DNA of 64,000 nucleotides, from contig CM049318.1 of the NCBI GenBank assembly GCA_026874595.1, positions 56,403,750 through 56,467,749 of the forward strand. The letters run 5' to 3'. The stretch comes from Sipunculus nudus (taxonomy: Eukaryota > Annelida > Sipuncula > Golfingiida > Sipunculidae). Made by a program: the position numbers and the translations under genes. Shown here piece after piece: positions 12,041 through 21,962 of this stretch (the first letter of the stretch is position 1; the number at the start of each line of letters is the position of its first letter). The notes beneath the pieces are model-generated. The model had not been told where the DNA came from. It saw only the letters and a list, made by a program, of their open reading frames with translations, and ran no database searches.

Positions 12041-12206
12041 GCAGATCCAGAGGGGCGGTCCGGACCCTCCCCCCCCCCCCCTATTTTTTAAAGGGTGTCA
12101 GACCAACGTTTGCAGCCTGGAACCCCCCCCCCCCCCCCCCCCACTTTGTCATTAGTCTTTCTGGGTTAGACCCCTCATTTAATTTAAATCTTGGATCCGC
12201 CCCTGT
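12041..12206. mobile_element. Small inverted-repeat element with GGATCC-type ends and C runs
   Basis: The left side reads GCAGATCCAGAGGGGCGG and the right side GGATCCGCCCCTG, roughly complementary. Two long C homopolymers lie inside. A similar start, GCAGTGGCGGATCCAGAG, occurs at 60856. This resembles the small GGCGGATCCAG elements common in animal genomes. It lies between the two copies of direct repeat A. Confidence 0.5.
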
Positions 12207-12268
12207 GTTTACTGTGTGTCCGCCAATTATTCAGTCACTGAGTGGCACCACGATGATATTTTCCTGAT

Positions 12269-12447
12269 AAGGATACAGAAATGTGCTCCAGAACTTGGAT
12301 GCTTAAGGTCCCAATCCGCATGTGTGTTATGTATAAATGACCAAAACATGCAATTACATGTATATCCCTGCACATTATCTCATGGAATCCCCGTTCCCAG
12401 CAATTCTGTAGGTAGTTGAAATATTGGTGCCAGGTATAAATGCTATA
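12269..12447. repeat. Direct repeat A, copy 2
   Basis: Second copy of the 11568-11739 repeat, with many substitutions in the middle part and well-preserved ends. Confidence 0.8.
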
Positions 12448-15187
12448 GGGCCAGATTTACCTTTGCTTTTATTGCTTCAATGAATGATTTTACTGTATAG
12501 AATGAAAAAAAATGAATTAAATGAAACGTACAATGTTTTGTTTAGCATTAAGTGACCACAGATGACCTGGACTAAATAGAATTTTAATTTAATGTTGAAT
12601 ATTATGTATGTACTTGTCGTGGCCTTAATTAATAAAGTGTTCTGTGTGCCATTTGTTTATAGTTGTTAATTATTTAAAGGGAAAACCTTAAAGTTTAAGA
12701 CCAGCAAATGAAAAGATATTTATCTACAATATAATCTGTTATTATATAAATGAGCATTTGGATTAGGATAGCTTTTTGATTAAAAAACATGATGAAGCAC
12801 ACTTCAGGAAATCCCTATGATTCTATTTAACACTCATGAAGAAATACTTTATAAGACTACCGAGATATATTTAGATATTATACATATACCATAGATAACA
12901 AAGCATGTTAAAAGATATACCTATATGTACACAATTACAGGGTCTTAAGGAATATGAAATGTTCAGGGTTGGATGCATTACAGAAATTTCTTGATAAAGG
13001 GTTAGTAGTGAACCCCACAACTAAAAGAACAAGCAAATTTTTGGAATTTAAGTCCTCCGCTGTTGCCTTTTGTTGTCTTTCATGCTTACCTGATCAATAT
13101 GTTTCAGTTTTGATGTTGGCCTGAAGATGTCTGCACATGTCATAATTTTGCCTGTGAAATAAGAACAAAATTTAATATTTTTTTTGGGGGGGGGGGGGGC
13201 TGAAGAGGAAAAATTTTCAGACAGACACTCAAAATAACCAATCCAAACCAAGGTATGCATGAGAGCAATCGCTGACCCAAATTTGAATGAAATCGGATAA
13301 TATTTAGGATTTATTAACTGTATAGTTACTCCGCATACACGCTTTTCTCTCTCAATGTTGGGGGAGAATGATAAGCGTAAGTGTGGTTTACAATAAAACC
13401 GAAAGATACACGTAAATATAATCTAAAATAAACATGTCGGTTTGTTCACATGTATATTCTGCGTGGTGTTTTTAATCAACTTAAGTATGACAGGGGCTGA
13501 CCGATCAAATATAAATGTCCGAGAGGCCCTTTTAAAACCACCAAAGTCTTATATCGACAACAAACAACCGATTGAAAAATCGTTGCCGTGAGGGGTTCAA
13601 CAGTTTTTTATATAAAGATGGTATATACAACATCTCCATCCGAAAACAGAGAGCACAGACGATAAAAGTCATAAAATCAGTCTCTATAGGTTACAAGCAC
13701 TTCTGGCCCCATGTATGTGGTATCGATGTATTGCTCCACTTTTTCATTTCAGCTAGGAACACAAAACTTTCCGTTGAGATCGATGCAAATCCACTTTTTT
13801 TTCTGTTGCGTTATAGACTAGTTATATCTTTACTAAAACATCCACTCTCTTTGAAACTGTATACAAAGTTTACTGCAATAATTTCCGTCTCCTATGATGT
13901 TAAATCAATTCTAGATGCGTTTATTTTGCGCAGGGCGGATGCGTCAACGGAGCCGGAATTCCTCAAGTTTTAACAGCAAAAGAGAGCACCCTGCATGCCT
14001 TGCGTCCACAGTGGGCTATAGTATTGAAAAGGCATTCAACCCGACAGCACATAAGGTAAAATATATACAATTATATACAACAAGGGACCCGTGGGTCACG
14101 GCGCTCAGCTTAAGTTTGAAATTTTTGCAAATGCAAAATATTCTATTTTAATGTTTTTCATTTATATAAGCATATGAGAAGCTAAGAGGAAAGAGGCCCT
14201 CCTACTTGGTTATAGTAAAGTTCTAAATATATGATTGCAAACTAATACTCTGACAAGACTGTCATGAAGAAAAACAGTAAAAGTTTTGAGATACTGTGAC
14301 GCATATGAAAAATTTACAGATGGACAGGCCAGTGGACAGAATGGACTAATACCTTTATTTCACTTTCAAGGGAATAATGCATTTAAGTTTACATATAAGC
14401 CTATTATTCAAGCATATCCACTTTTTCCATTAAAATAGTTTTTATCTGATTAATTCTTTTTTATTTACAAGTTTTATAAATTTGTATTAAAAAACACTGA
14501 AAATATAAGTTAAAATATTAGAATTCTAAGTTGCAATCATTATATATCCAGAGTGTAGCTCATACTGGGTCATATTATGCATACACATATATTTTTATTA
14601 TTTTTAAATCACAAATGTTTAAACAGAATTTAAAAGAAAATAATGCCACAACATGGCATCTACAAGATTATTCCTTGAGTCACTATTAAAAAGTTTTGCA
14701 CATTGGAGTTTTCAGTACATGCTTAATCTTATTCACCGAAATAAAATAAAAGATTCAGTAAATTTAGTAAAATAAAAAAACTTTTCAAATAAAGTATACA
14801 CACTGTTGGTTGAATGAGGGACAAACAATATCATTATGCTAATTACAATCTCAGCTATAATTTATTACTGGAATTAATAGTCAATTTCACACCTGGTGAA
14901 GTTTTTACTCTTCTCAAGTAAGGAATTACTTATCTGATGAACATCTACACTTTCATAGCAATACACCACTTTGTGGACACAATTAAATGTGCACTTTAAT
15001 CATTGTAACCCTGGTGGTAAATATAAAATCTAAAATGTAGCATTGCATAGCCAAGAATAAAATGAAATTCAGAAAATTATAACATTCATCTAGTTAATGC
15101 ACCATCGGGGGGGGGTGTGCAGGGCAGAGGGGAAGCCTGCTAGTATTGGCCAAGCTGGGCCAAGGCAACCTGCCTGGGGTGGGTTAT
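12448..15187. other. Non-coding, no recognised gene
   Basis: AT-rich. It holds a G homopolymer at about 13187-13198 and another near 15105. An open frame at 13572-13973 (133 codons from a TTG) shows no domain, splice context or coding-like composition and is not called. The phrase GGGACCCGTGGGTCACGG near 14085 may belong to a dispersed repeat, but no partner copy is present. Confidence 0.4.
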
Positions 15188-15191
15188 ATAC

Positions 15192-15427
15192 TGTAAACTT
15201 CAGCGTGAAGCTCACACCAAAATGAAGGTGACAACTCACCCTCAGTCACGTGTCACCAGGTCAGTAGCTTGAAATCCGTCGTTAAAGACTTGACCGCACT
15301 TGGCTAGCGTACTGACTCAGAAACTCGGCAGGTGACCTCCCCTTTTCGCGGTTTCCATCCCGGCCCTTGGTAAGGTCGCTGGCAGGTCGGCCTGGCTGCA
15401 CTTCGGCGCGAGTGCATTCCTCTTACA
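15192..15427 (-). repeat. 3' LTR of the retrotransposon
   Basis: 236 bp, identical by eye to 26088-26323. It has TG...CA ends, contains a CACGTG E-box (15247-15252), and shows no TATA box and no AATAAA, so promoter and polyadenylation signals are non-canonical or outside the LTR. Confidence 0.97.
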
Positions 15428-15441
15428 TCCCTCCCCTTTCC
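15428..15441 (-). promoter_or_regulatory. Polypurine tract
   Basis: The minus strand reads GGAAAGGGGAGGGA directly against the 3' LTR. This is the expected position and composition for priming plus-strand DNA synthesis. Confidence 0.9.
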
Positions 15442-15832
15442 ATAGACTGGCTGGTGTGACTGTAGCAGAATGTCTTTAAAACACATCATTTATCAGGGTT
15501 ATTTCACTTTTGCCTTTCATATGACAAAACAAAGATATCAAATTACAGTTCAATTACTCGACACACTGAGACGAATACTTATCATTTCGAAAAAATACGA
15601 GGCTTCATATTAAAATTGTCTTCAGGCCCTACTTCCCTGACAATATGCGAGCTGGTGTCCATCATGAACACAGGCAGGACAGGGCCGCCTCATATTCACT
15701 CATCCTGATTCCCAGCCCTCACACTGTCGAGTGCTATCGTATACCTCAGCACTTAACGAACAAAGTAAACTGAATCATGCATTGATGAGAGCAGAACCAG
15801 GCCGCTTCACATCCCAATGTTACAAACAGTAC

Positions 15833-17332
15833 TTAGAATGCACCATAAAGCTTGGATGCATTCCTATTACATATATTGACTAAATCTGAGACTGTTACTT
15901 TCCGGAGTTGTGCCAAGTTCTCTACAATTCGCATGAGGTCCCAGGGCGTCTCAGCCAAATAGGGGCAGTCTGTCTCTACCAGTAACCGCTCCTCAGGAAT
16001 TTGAGCGACGGCCCTTCTGACGGGGTTGGAGCGAAGACTTCTGTACGACACACTAAAATAGCAGTTTGGCAAGATCGCCTGCCAATCTCTCAGCTCCTGT
16101 AAGTTGCCGTAGAAACAGTGCCTATGAATCTGCCGCCTTTCCATCCCAAGTGTAACAAACAGATCTAAGACCTCCCTGGCTGCAGACCCGTCCTCATGAT
16201 CCCTACAATGTACAATGATGGTCTTGGTTGGGTGGTCAGCGGCAAGCTGAAGGGCTTCCTTCAGAAATTGTCTCTGATAGTGCTGAGCACGTGCACTGGT
16301 GTAATGATAGTCAAGGCCGACCTCGCCAATCCCTACGCAATGGGAAAGGGGCACCAGGAGCTTTAACTGTTCCATTGCTGATTTTGCTGTCACGGAGCTA
16401 CGGATAAGCTTTGGGTGGTAACCGAAGGTACACTTTATCTCCGGGTTCTCCCAGATGGGCCAGCTGTCTTTGAAGTGCTCCGGATACACAAAATTTGCTA
16501 TGATACCGACCACTCGCACTGGGGAATCCTTAAATTGCTGCTTAAGTTCCCTGAATGATGTTCCACGTCTTGAAAGTAAGATATCCAGATGTGCATGAGC
16601 ATCAATCAATCCATTTACAGACCTATCATTCACTGTAATGCCAGAGAACACAGAGGGATCCCAGGAGCGGATTGAACCCTGAACCTCTTCTGACAGTCTC
16701 AAGATCAGGCACGCCAAGGTCTTGTGATGTAACAATCCTGCTACACAATTTGGTGGGGAAGCTGTTATTACTTGAGGCACATTCCAGTGATGGAATCTCG
16801 AACACCGGAGCAGCATGGCCGCTTCCTGCATGTCAAAGGTCCCATCACGCACAAATAACCTTTGTTCGCATGTGAAACTATGCAGTCCTTCCAATGACGC
16901 CAAGCTGAGGCTCCTCTGAATCAAACACAACAGACGCCTTGCATTTACGAACCAAAGTCCCTCATCAGGCACATTTTCACTCCCATGAACATGTCTGGCT
17001 CTCAGTGTGCCTTTACTCCCTTCCTGGACATGACACATCCAACAGGCGGACTCCGCCTGGAACCACCACGGCAAGTGTTCTTTCACCATGTGTCTCCTGA
17101 TGTGGCGATCCTTCTTCCCACACACAAGGCAGTCGCGTGCTCCCCTACTATGCTTGGCTGACGTAAGGCCTTCTCCCTCACCCACATCCATATTAACTTT
17201 GGTGCTTGAGACCACTTCAGTTTGCATTTCTTTTGACCCTGAGGTACATGATCTTATATTAAGTGAGGGCTCCCGAGTTCCAGCACACTCCTCATAGTCT
17301 GGAACAAACTCATGTTCCTCTGCTAGATCCAT
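15833..17332 (-). CDS. Retrotransposon ORF3: zinc-finger plus TatD-family metal-dependent hydrolase
   Basis: A 499-residue frame in the position usually held by env. Near residues 68-87 is CLVCGKKDRHIRRHMVKEH (C-X2-C, then H-X4-H) and near 97-116 a second C-X2-C...H-X-H motif, both zinc-finger-like. From about residue 240 the protein is TatD-like: DAHAHLD (HxH metal ligands at 246 and 248), FGYHPK, GEVGLDYHYT (Glu ligand ~337), IVHCRDH (His ~375), HRHCFYG (His ~405) and VETDCPY (Asp ~455), ending in the usual C-terminal helices. TatD proteins are metal-dependent nucleases with a TIM barrel, so a nuclease acting on nucleic acid is the likely role (inference). The open frame runs upstream to 17368, with another ATG at 17353. 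I chose 17332 because CTTGCAG, an acceptor-like sequence after a pyrimidine run, ends directly before that ATG. Pol ends 61 bp upstream of the frame's upstream limit. All ligands are kept, arguing for selection. Confidence 0.93.
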   Translation of the reverse strand: MDLAEEHEFVPDYEECAGTREPSLNIRSCTSGSKEMQTEVVSSTKVNMDVGEGEGLTSAKHSRGARDCLVCGKKDRHIRRHMVKEHLPWWFQAESACWMCHVQEGSKGTLRARHVHGSENVPDEGLWFVNARRLLCLIQRSLSLASLEGLHSFTCEQRLFVRDGTFDMQEAAMLLRCSRFHHWNVPQVITASPPNCVAGLLHHKTLACLILRLSEEVQGSIRSWDPSVFSGITVNDRSVNGLIDAHAHLDILLSRRGTSFRELKQQFKDSPVRVVGIIANFVYPEHFKDSWPIWENPEIKCTFGYHPKLIRSSVTAKSAMEQLKLLVPLSHCVGIGEVGLDYHYTSARAQHYQRQFLKEALQLAADHPTKTIIVHCRDHEDGSAAREVLDLFVTLGMERRQIHRHCFYGNLQELRDWQAILPNCYFSVSYRSLRSNPVRRAVAQIPEERLLVETDCPYLAETPWDLMRIVENLAQLRKVTVSDLVNICNRNASKLYGAF

Positions 17333-17353
17333 CTGCAAGGGACAGAAAACCAT
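17333..17353 (-). promoter_or_regulatory. Candidate 3' splice site for ORF3 mRNA
   Basis: On the minus strand a pyrimidine-rich stretch (TTTTCTGTCCCTTGCAG) ends in CAG immediately before the ATG at 17332. ORF3 is the third cistron and has no other obvious way of being translated. Splicing from a leader donor, as for env of retroviruses, would supply a subgenomic mRNA. A donor-like CACT/GTAAGTA lies in the leader at about 24891. The pairing is inferred. Confidence 0.5.
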
Positions 17354-17429
17354 CAGTTGCTTTTCCACTGCAGATGGAGTCTCTTAACTACATTAGTTAA
17401 CTTATCTAATAAGCAACTTATCTAAGCGC

Positions 17430-20400
17430 TTATTTAACAAAATCTTGAAGGTGCCTCGGACTCTGGACCCTGCGGCCTCTGCGGGTAGTGCGATGGTCCT
17501 TTTCCCCAAGTTGCAGAGCCTGATTCTGAGCTTCACTGTCATTGACACCTTTTTCCTCCTCAGCTACCATTGGGGAGCATTCCACTTCAGAGTCTGGCGT
17601 CCCTATAGCTGCCTCAGAGGCATCAGAACCTTCTTGAGCAGAGGGTCCGCTTCCTGAAAGGTCTGATTCCTCTGGATCTGATTCCGGAAATAGGTTTCCT
17701 GTGACTGAATATTCACCGTCTGCATCAGAATGTCCATCGCTGGCTTCTTGCTCAGGGTTTTGCTCCTTGAAGAACTGGTTCCTGGCCCGGCGAAGCCAAA
17801 ATGGCAGATGCTTTGTAGGACAAGCCTTCAAATTATCGTAGTGTACGAACCTTTCGCGTCTCCGGGTCTTCACACAATACAGGGGATGTCTGCTGACGAT
17901 CACCAAGTATGGTCCCTTGTATACTGGCTGTAGCTTTGGACTGGTGCCCTTCTTGGTGGTTTTATCTAACTCATACACCAGCTCACCAGGTTCGAACTCT
18001 CTCTCGCGGGACTTAAGATCATAGTGCCTCTTCTGATAGGCTTGTCTCGTCTTCAGATTTTGCCTGACCTGTTCATGGATCTTGGTTAGCCTGTCCCTGA
18101 GGTCCTTGACCCACTGGTTTATGCTACACCCTTCTGAGTCTTTGTTTCCGTCAGGTGCTGTGCCAAAGATAAGATCCTCGGGTTGGACTACTTCTCTCCC
18201 TAGCATGACCTGGTTGGCAGAGAAACCGGTTGAACTGTTCACCATTGAGTGCAAAGCCATAGCTATCATTGGAAGATCACGGTCCCAATGTTTAACATTC
18301 CCATCGATTAGACAACGTATCATTTGGAGGAGTGTCCTATTTTGCCTTTCGACCTGTCCGTTGGAGCTTGGGTGGTACGGGGTCGTCCTAGTACGGGCTA
18401 TATCCAGCATCCTGCACAGAGATGAGAATAGTTGTGATCCAAAATTGGTGCCCTGGTCAGTGTGCACATATTTAGGACATCCAAACGTGCTGACAAAGTG
18501 CTCCAGGAACTTGGTGGCGATGGTTGAAGCGGATTGTTCTGGTACTGCAGCACATTCTACCCACTTGGAGAACTGGTCAGTCATCATGACCACATATTTA
18601 TTTCCAGCCTCGCTTTCGACGAAAGGGCCCAGCACATCTAAATGTACTCTTTCCATTGGATATCCAGCGTGGTAGGGTTTTAGTTTTGCCTTAGGTCTTT
18701 TTGTGGCCTTCTTGTTTTTGTGACACAGGTCGCAAGTCTGGCAGTGTAACTTACAGTCTTGACTCATCTGGTACCAAATGAAAGACCGTTTCAGTCGCGC
18801 GAGCGTTTTCTCATATCCGATGTGTGCTGCAGCTTTACTTCCGTGGCACATGCTCAAAACTTTTGCTTGCAGGGACCTAGGAACAACAAGGCACGTCCAA
18901 GAGCCGGCTGTGTCCTCCCACTTGTAATGTAGTACCTGATCCTTTAGCAACAGCTGAGACTTGAGCGACCATAGCCATTTAGTGGCCTGGCTGCATAGAC
19001 TGAAGTCTGCCTGCGTCAGTGTTTTGTTGTGGACTTCAGATGACAACCATCCTATCACTGAACTAATTTCAGGGTCCTGTTCCTGTAACTCAGCAAGTTC
19101 AGCTGACGGGTAATTCCGTACCCAGTTGGATGGTGCTGCTTCCTCCTCTTGGGAACTTTCCTCCCTTTGCTCGACTGTCGTGGCACGAACAATGTGCTCC
19201 TCTGGCGAGACAAGCCCATCACCCGCATCGCAAACTGCAGAGTCCCAACCCGGCGGCTTGGCTGCCTGAAACTGGGAATCCAAGCTGTCTGAAATGCAAG
19301 CATCGAGCTGCCTCATCCCTAATGGTACCACGTCGTCGACATCACTGTGGAAACGCTCCCACTGGTTGTGAGCCCTTGTGCAGTATCGGCAACCTCTGCA
19401 AGGCAGGTGTTCTACATTGCAGCCAGCTTGATAACAATTGCACTCTTCCAATAGATCTGGCAAACGGGAAAGCGCATCTGCATTCTGGTGTTTAACGCCT
19501 GGCCGGTGCATAATCTCAAAATCAAACTGTGCCAGCTCCTCAATCCATCTGGCTAACTGCCCTTCGATATATCTAAACCGCATGAGCCAAGCTAGGCAAT
19601 TATGGTCTGTCCTGACAATAAACCTTCGTCCCAAAAGATAGTGTCGGAAGTGTCTGCAGAATCTCACAACTGCTAGGAGTTCCTTCCGGGTAGTGCAGTA
19701 CCTTCTTTGTTCTGGCGTTAGAACAAAGCTGCCAAACGCAATTGTTTTCTCCACACTGTCCTGTATTTGGGATAACTCTGCCCCTATTGCAGTATGAGAG
19801 GCGTCACAGTCAAGGATGAACAAGCCGACAGGCACGGGGAAAGCTAAACAAGGTGCAGAACAGACCGCATCCTTTAGCTGCTCGAAGGATTCTTGATGAG
19901 TAGCCGACCATACAAAGGAAGTCCTAGGCTTTGTCAGGGCATACAGATCTGCTGCTAGCCCAGCGTAGTCCCTGATGTGTGTCCGATGGTAATTGACAAA
20001 TCCTAAGAAGGACTCCACCTCCTTACGGCAGCAGGGCACGGGCCAGTTTACGACGGCTTGGATTTTACTAGCTAAAACTGATACCCCTGTTGTGCTTACC
20101 TGTTTGCCAAGGAATTCAACTTTGGTTCTGATTAGAGAGCACTTCTTGGGTTTGAGCTTTAGGTTATGTTCTCTCATTTTCTGGAAAACCTTGATGAGGT
20201 TTCCCATGTGTTGCTCAAAGGTTTTCCCCAACACTATGACGTCGTCAATGTAGACCAGTACATCGGACCAGGTCATCCCTCTCAGAACTAAGTTCATGGC
20301 CCGCTGAAATGTGGCTGGTGCTCCACACAGGCCAAATGCTAATCTGGTGTGTTCGAATAACCCGAATCTTGTTATGAAGGCGGTCTTTGGTCTTGATGCC

Positions 20401-21962
20401 TCATCTAGTTCGATTTGATAATATCCTGCTGCCAGGTCAAGGGTGCTGAAAAACTTTGTCCCCGCCAGTGTATCGATACAGTCCTCTATCAGGGGAAGCG
20501 GATATTGGTCCTTTGTGGTCTTGTCGTTGAGTCCCCTGTAATCTATGCAGTAGCGCACCCCTCCATCCTTTTTCCGTACCAGCACAGGTGCTGAGGCCCA
20601 TTCGGAGTCAGAGTGACGGATAACTCCGGCCTTTAGCATTTCCTCTATATGCCTCTGTTCCTCTCCTTCGAATCCCAAGGGAGTTCGTCTGATCCGATGT
20701 TTCACAGGTGGTGCGTCTCTTGTATCGATCTTATGCTTCACTGATGCCAAACATCCAAGGTCAAACTGATGCTTAGCGAAGACATCACTGTAGTCACGCA
20801 GTGCATCACATAGAGCATCTGACTGGCCCTCATTAAGGTCGGATGTGGAACGGCTGAACAAATCAACTAGATGTTCCGGAAGTTCCATGTCTGAAGACTG
20901 CAACTCATTATGTGTCAAAGAGTTTGAGCTCCCTGTATCTGTCAGCGAGGCCGACTGGACCGAGTAAGTGCTTGGTGTTGGTTTGCCTGCCCAGACCAGC
21001 GAGGCCGATTCAGAACAAGCCTCACCACCACCTTTGTCCCGATCCCCATTGTTCTGATCTTGTAGGACAGTTGCTCCTTCAGCTTCTAAGGCAGTGCCCA
21101 CACTGATCCCAGCTTCCAGCGTCACATGATGGTCAGAGTCGTTTATCACACTGAGGAACCCGTCTTCTCTGGTGTAAGCGGTTGACCCAAGAAGTCCTTT
21201 CAAGTTTCTGCCGAGGGGTTCTACAATGAATTCAAGGCCGTCCACTGCACCTAGCACTTTAATCTTGATCCGAGAAACCGTGTTAGGGGGTATGACATGC
21301 CTTCTTCGAGTGGTCACCACATATACTGGGCACAGCTGTCCATTGCAAGTTCGTTTAAGAGAAGCTAGTACTGTATTTTCTGGCATGAATATAGTGTTGG
21401 TGGCAAAGTTCACGGAACACTCCTTGGCTGTCAGGAAGTCTAAGCCCAGCAGGACTGGGTCTGTGATGTCTGCTACATACCACTGCCATTCATACTGCTT
21501 GTCCCCAAGTTTAAGTTTTATGCCTCCCGATCTGACAGCTGGGATAAGGCTAGCATCTTTTCCAATACCTTTCAGGTTTACCCGGTTTGTATTGATGAGT
21601 TCGCCTGCCGGTATCTGATCAAACAGTTCTTTGCTCAAAATGGACACCTGTGCGGCACTGTCTACTGTTGCATTTGCTTTTATTCCATTTAACTCAACGG
21701 GCACAACCAGTGATTGCCCTCCACCAAAAGTCCCCTTTGCTTCAATGGTCACTAGGTCTTGATCTTTTTTTAATGGCCCATTAACCCCGGGTGCTAAGCT
21801 GGGCTCTATTACAATTTCCTTTTTTTCTAGATGGCCATTTAGGAGTCGGGTTGAGTCTTGGCCAGTGGACCCAACCCTTTGGCATTTAAACCTTGTGCTG
21901 TTTCCTGGCTTGTCTGTGATTTGCTCAGGCAATCTTTTCTGAAATGGCCCTTTTGGTGACAT
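17430..21962 (-). CDS. pol: Pol polyprotein: protease, reverse transcriptase, RNase H, integrase
   Basis: A 1510-codon open frame counted from an ATG at 21962, although translation probably enters by -1 frameshifting from gag at 21884-21890. Protease: VDSAAQVSIL near residue 100, a DSA variant of the usual D-[ST]-G. RT: VRKKDGGVRYCIDYRGLN, LDLAAGYYQIELD, FGLCGAPATFQR and the catalytic YIDD (571-574). RNase H: DCDASH near 717, KELLAVV and RTDHNCL. Integrase: an H-H-C-C zinc domain (about 1037-1085) and the DDE triad in HLDVLGPF (~1107), VHTDQGTNFG (~1166) and NGQVERQN (~1202). A GPY/F module (YKGPYLVI, ~1350) and an acidic tail ending RRGRRVQSPRHLQDFVK follow; no chromodomain is seen. No stop or frameshift interrupts it. 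Its job is to copy element RNA into DNA and integrate it. Confidence 0.96.
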   Translation of the reverse strand: MSPKGPFQKRLPEQITDKPGNSTRFKCQRVGSTGQDSTRLLNGHLEKKEIVIEPSLAPGVNGPLKKDQDLVTIEAKGTFGGGQSLVVPVELNGIKANATVDSAAQVSILSKELFDQIPAGELINTNRVNLKGIGKDASLIPAVRSGGIKLKLGDKQYEWQWYVADITDPVLLGLDFLTAKECSVNFATNTIFMPENTVLASLKRTCNGQLCPVYVVTTRRRHVIPPNTVSRIKIKVLGAVDGLEFIVEPLGRNLKGLLGSTAYTREDGFLSVINDSDHHVTLEAGISVGTALEAEGATVLQDQNNGDRDKGGGEACSESASLVWAGKPTPSTYSVQSASLTDTGSSNSLTHNELQSSDMELPEHLVDLFSRSTSDLNEGQSDALCDALRDYSDVFAKHQFDLGCLASVKHKIDTRDAPPVKHRIRRTPLGFEGEEQRHIEEMLKAGVIRHSDSEWASAPVLVRKKDGGVRYCIDYRGLNDKTTKDQYPLPLIEDCIDTLAGTKFFSTLDLAAGYYQIELDEASRPKTAFITRFGLFEHTRLAFGLCGAPATFQRAMNLVLRGMTWSDVLVYIDDVIVLGKTFEQHMGNLIKVFQKMREHNLKLKPKKCSLIRTKVEFLGKQVSTTGVSVLASKIQAVVNWPVPCCRKEVESFLGFVNYHRTHIRDYAGLAADLYALTKPRTSFVWSATHQESFEQLKDAVCSAPCLAFPVPVGLFILDCDASHTAIGAELSQIQDSVEKTIAFGSFVLTPEQRRYCTTRKELLAVVRFCRHFRHYLLGRRFIVRTDHNCLAWLMRFRYIEGQLARWIEELAQFDFEIMHRPGVKHQNADALSRLPDLLEECNCYQAGCNVEHLPCRGCRYCTRAHNQWERFHSDVDDVVPLGMRQLDACISDSLDSQFQAAKPPGWDSAVCDAGDGLVSPEEHIVRATTVEQREESSQEEEAAPSNWVRNYPSAELAELQEQDPEISSVIGWLSSEVHNKTLTQADFSLCSQATKWLWSLKSQLLLKDQVLHYKWEDTAGSWTCLVVPRSLQAKVLSMCHGSKAAAHIGYEKTLARLKRSFIWYQMSQDCKLHCQTCDLCHKNKKATKRPKAKLKPYHAGYPMERVHLDVLGPFVESEAGNKYVVMMTDQFSKWVECAAVPEQSASTIATKFLEHFVSTFGCPKYVHTDQGTNFGSQLFSSLCRMLDIARTRTTPYHPSSNGQVERQNRTLLQMIRCLIDGNVKHWDRDLPMIAMALHSMVNSSTGFSANQVMLGREVVQPEDLIFGTAPDGNKDSEGCSINQWVKDLRDRLTKIHEQVRQNLKTRQAYQKRHYDLKSREREFEPGELVYELDKTTKKGTSPKLQPVYKGPYLVIVSRHPLYCVKTRRRERFVHYDNLKACPTKHLPFWLRRARNQFFKEQNPEQEASDGHSDADGEYSVTGNLFPESDPEESDLSGSGPSAQEGSDASEAAIGTPDSEVECSPMVAEEEKGVNDSEAQNQALQLGEKDHRTTRRGRRVQSPRHLQDFVK

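Noticed and set aside
13572-13973. 133-codon plus-strand open frame
   Set aside because: Starts at TTG, has no recognisable domain, and lies in AT-rich sequence without promoter or splice signals.
18082-18675. 197-codon plus-strand frame opposite integrase
   Set aside because: Shadow of the pol coding sequence on the other strand; no domain of its own.
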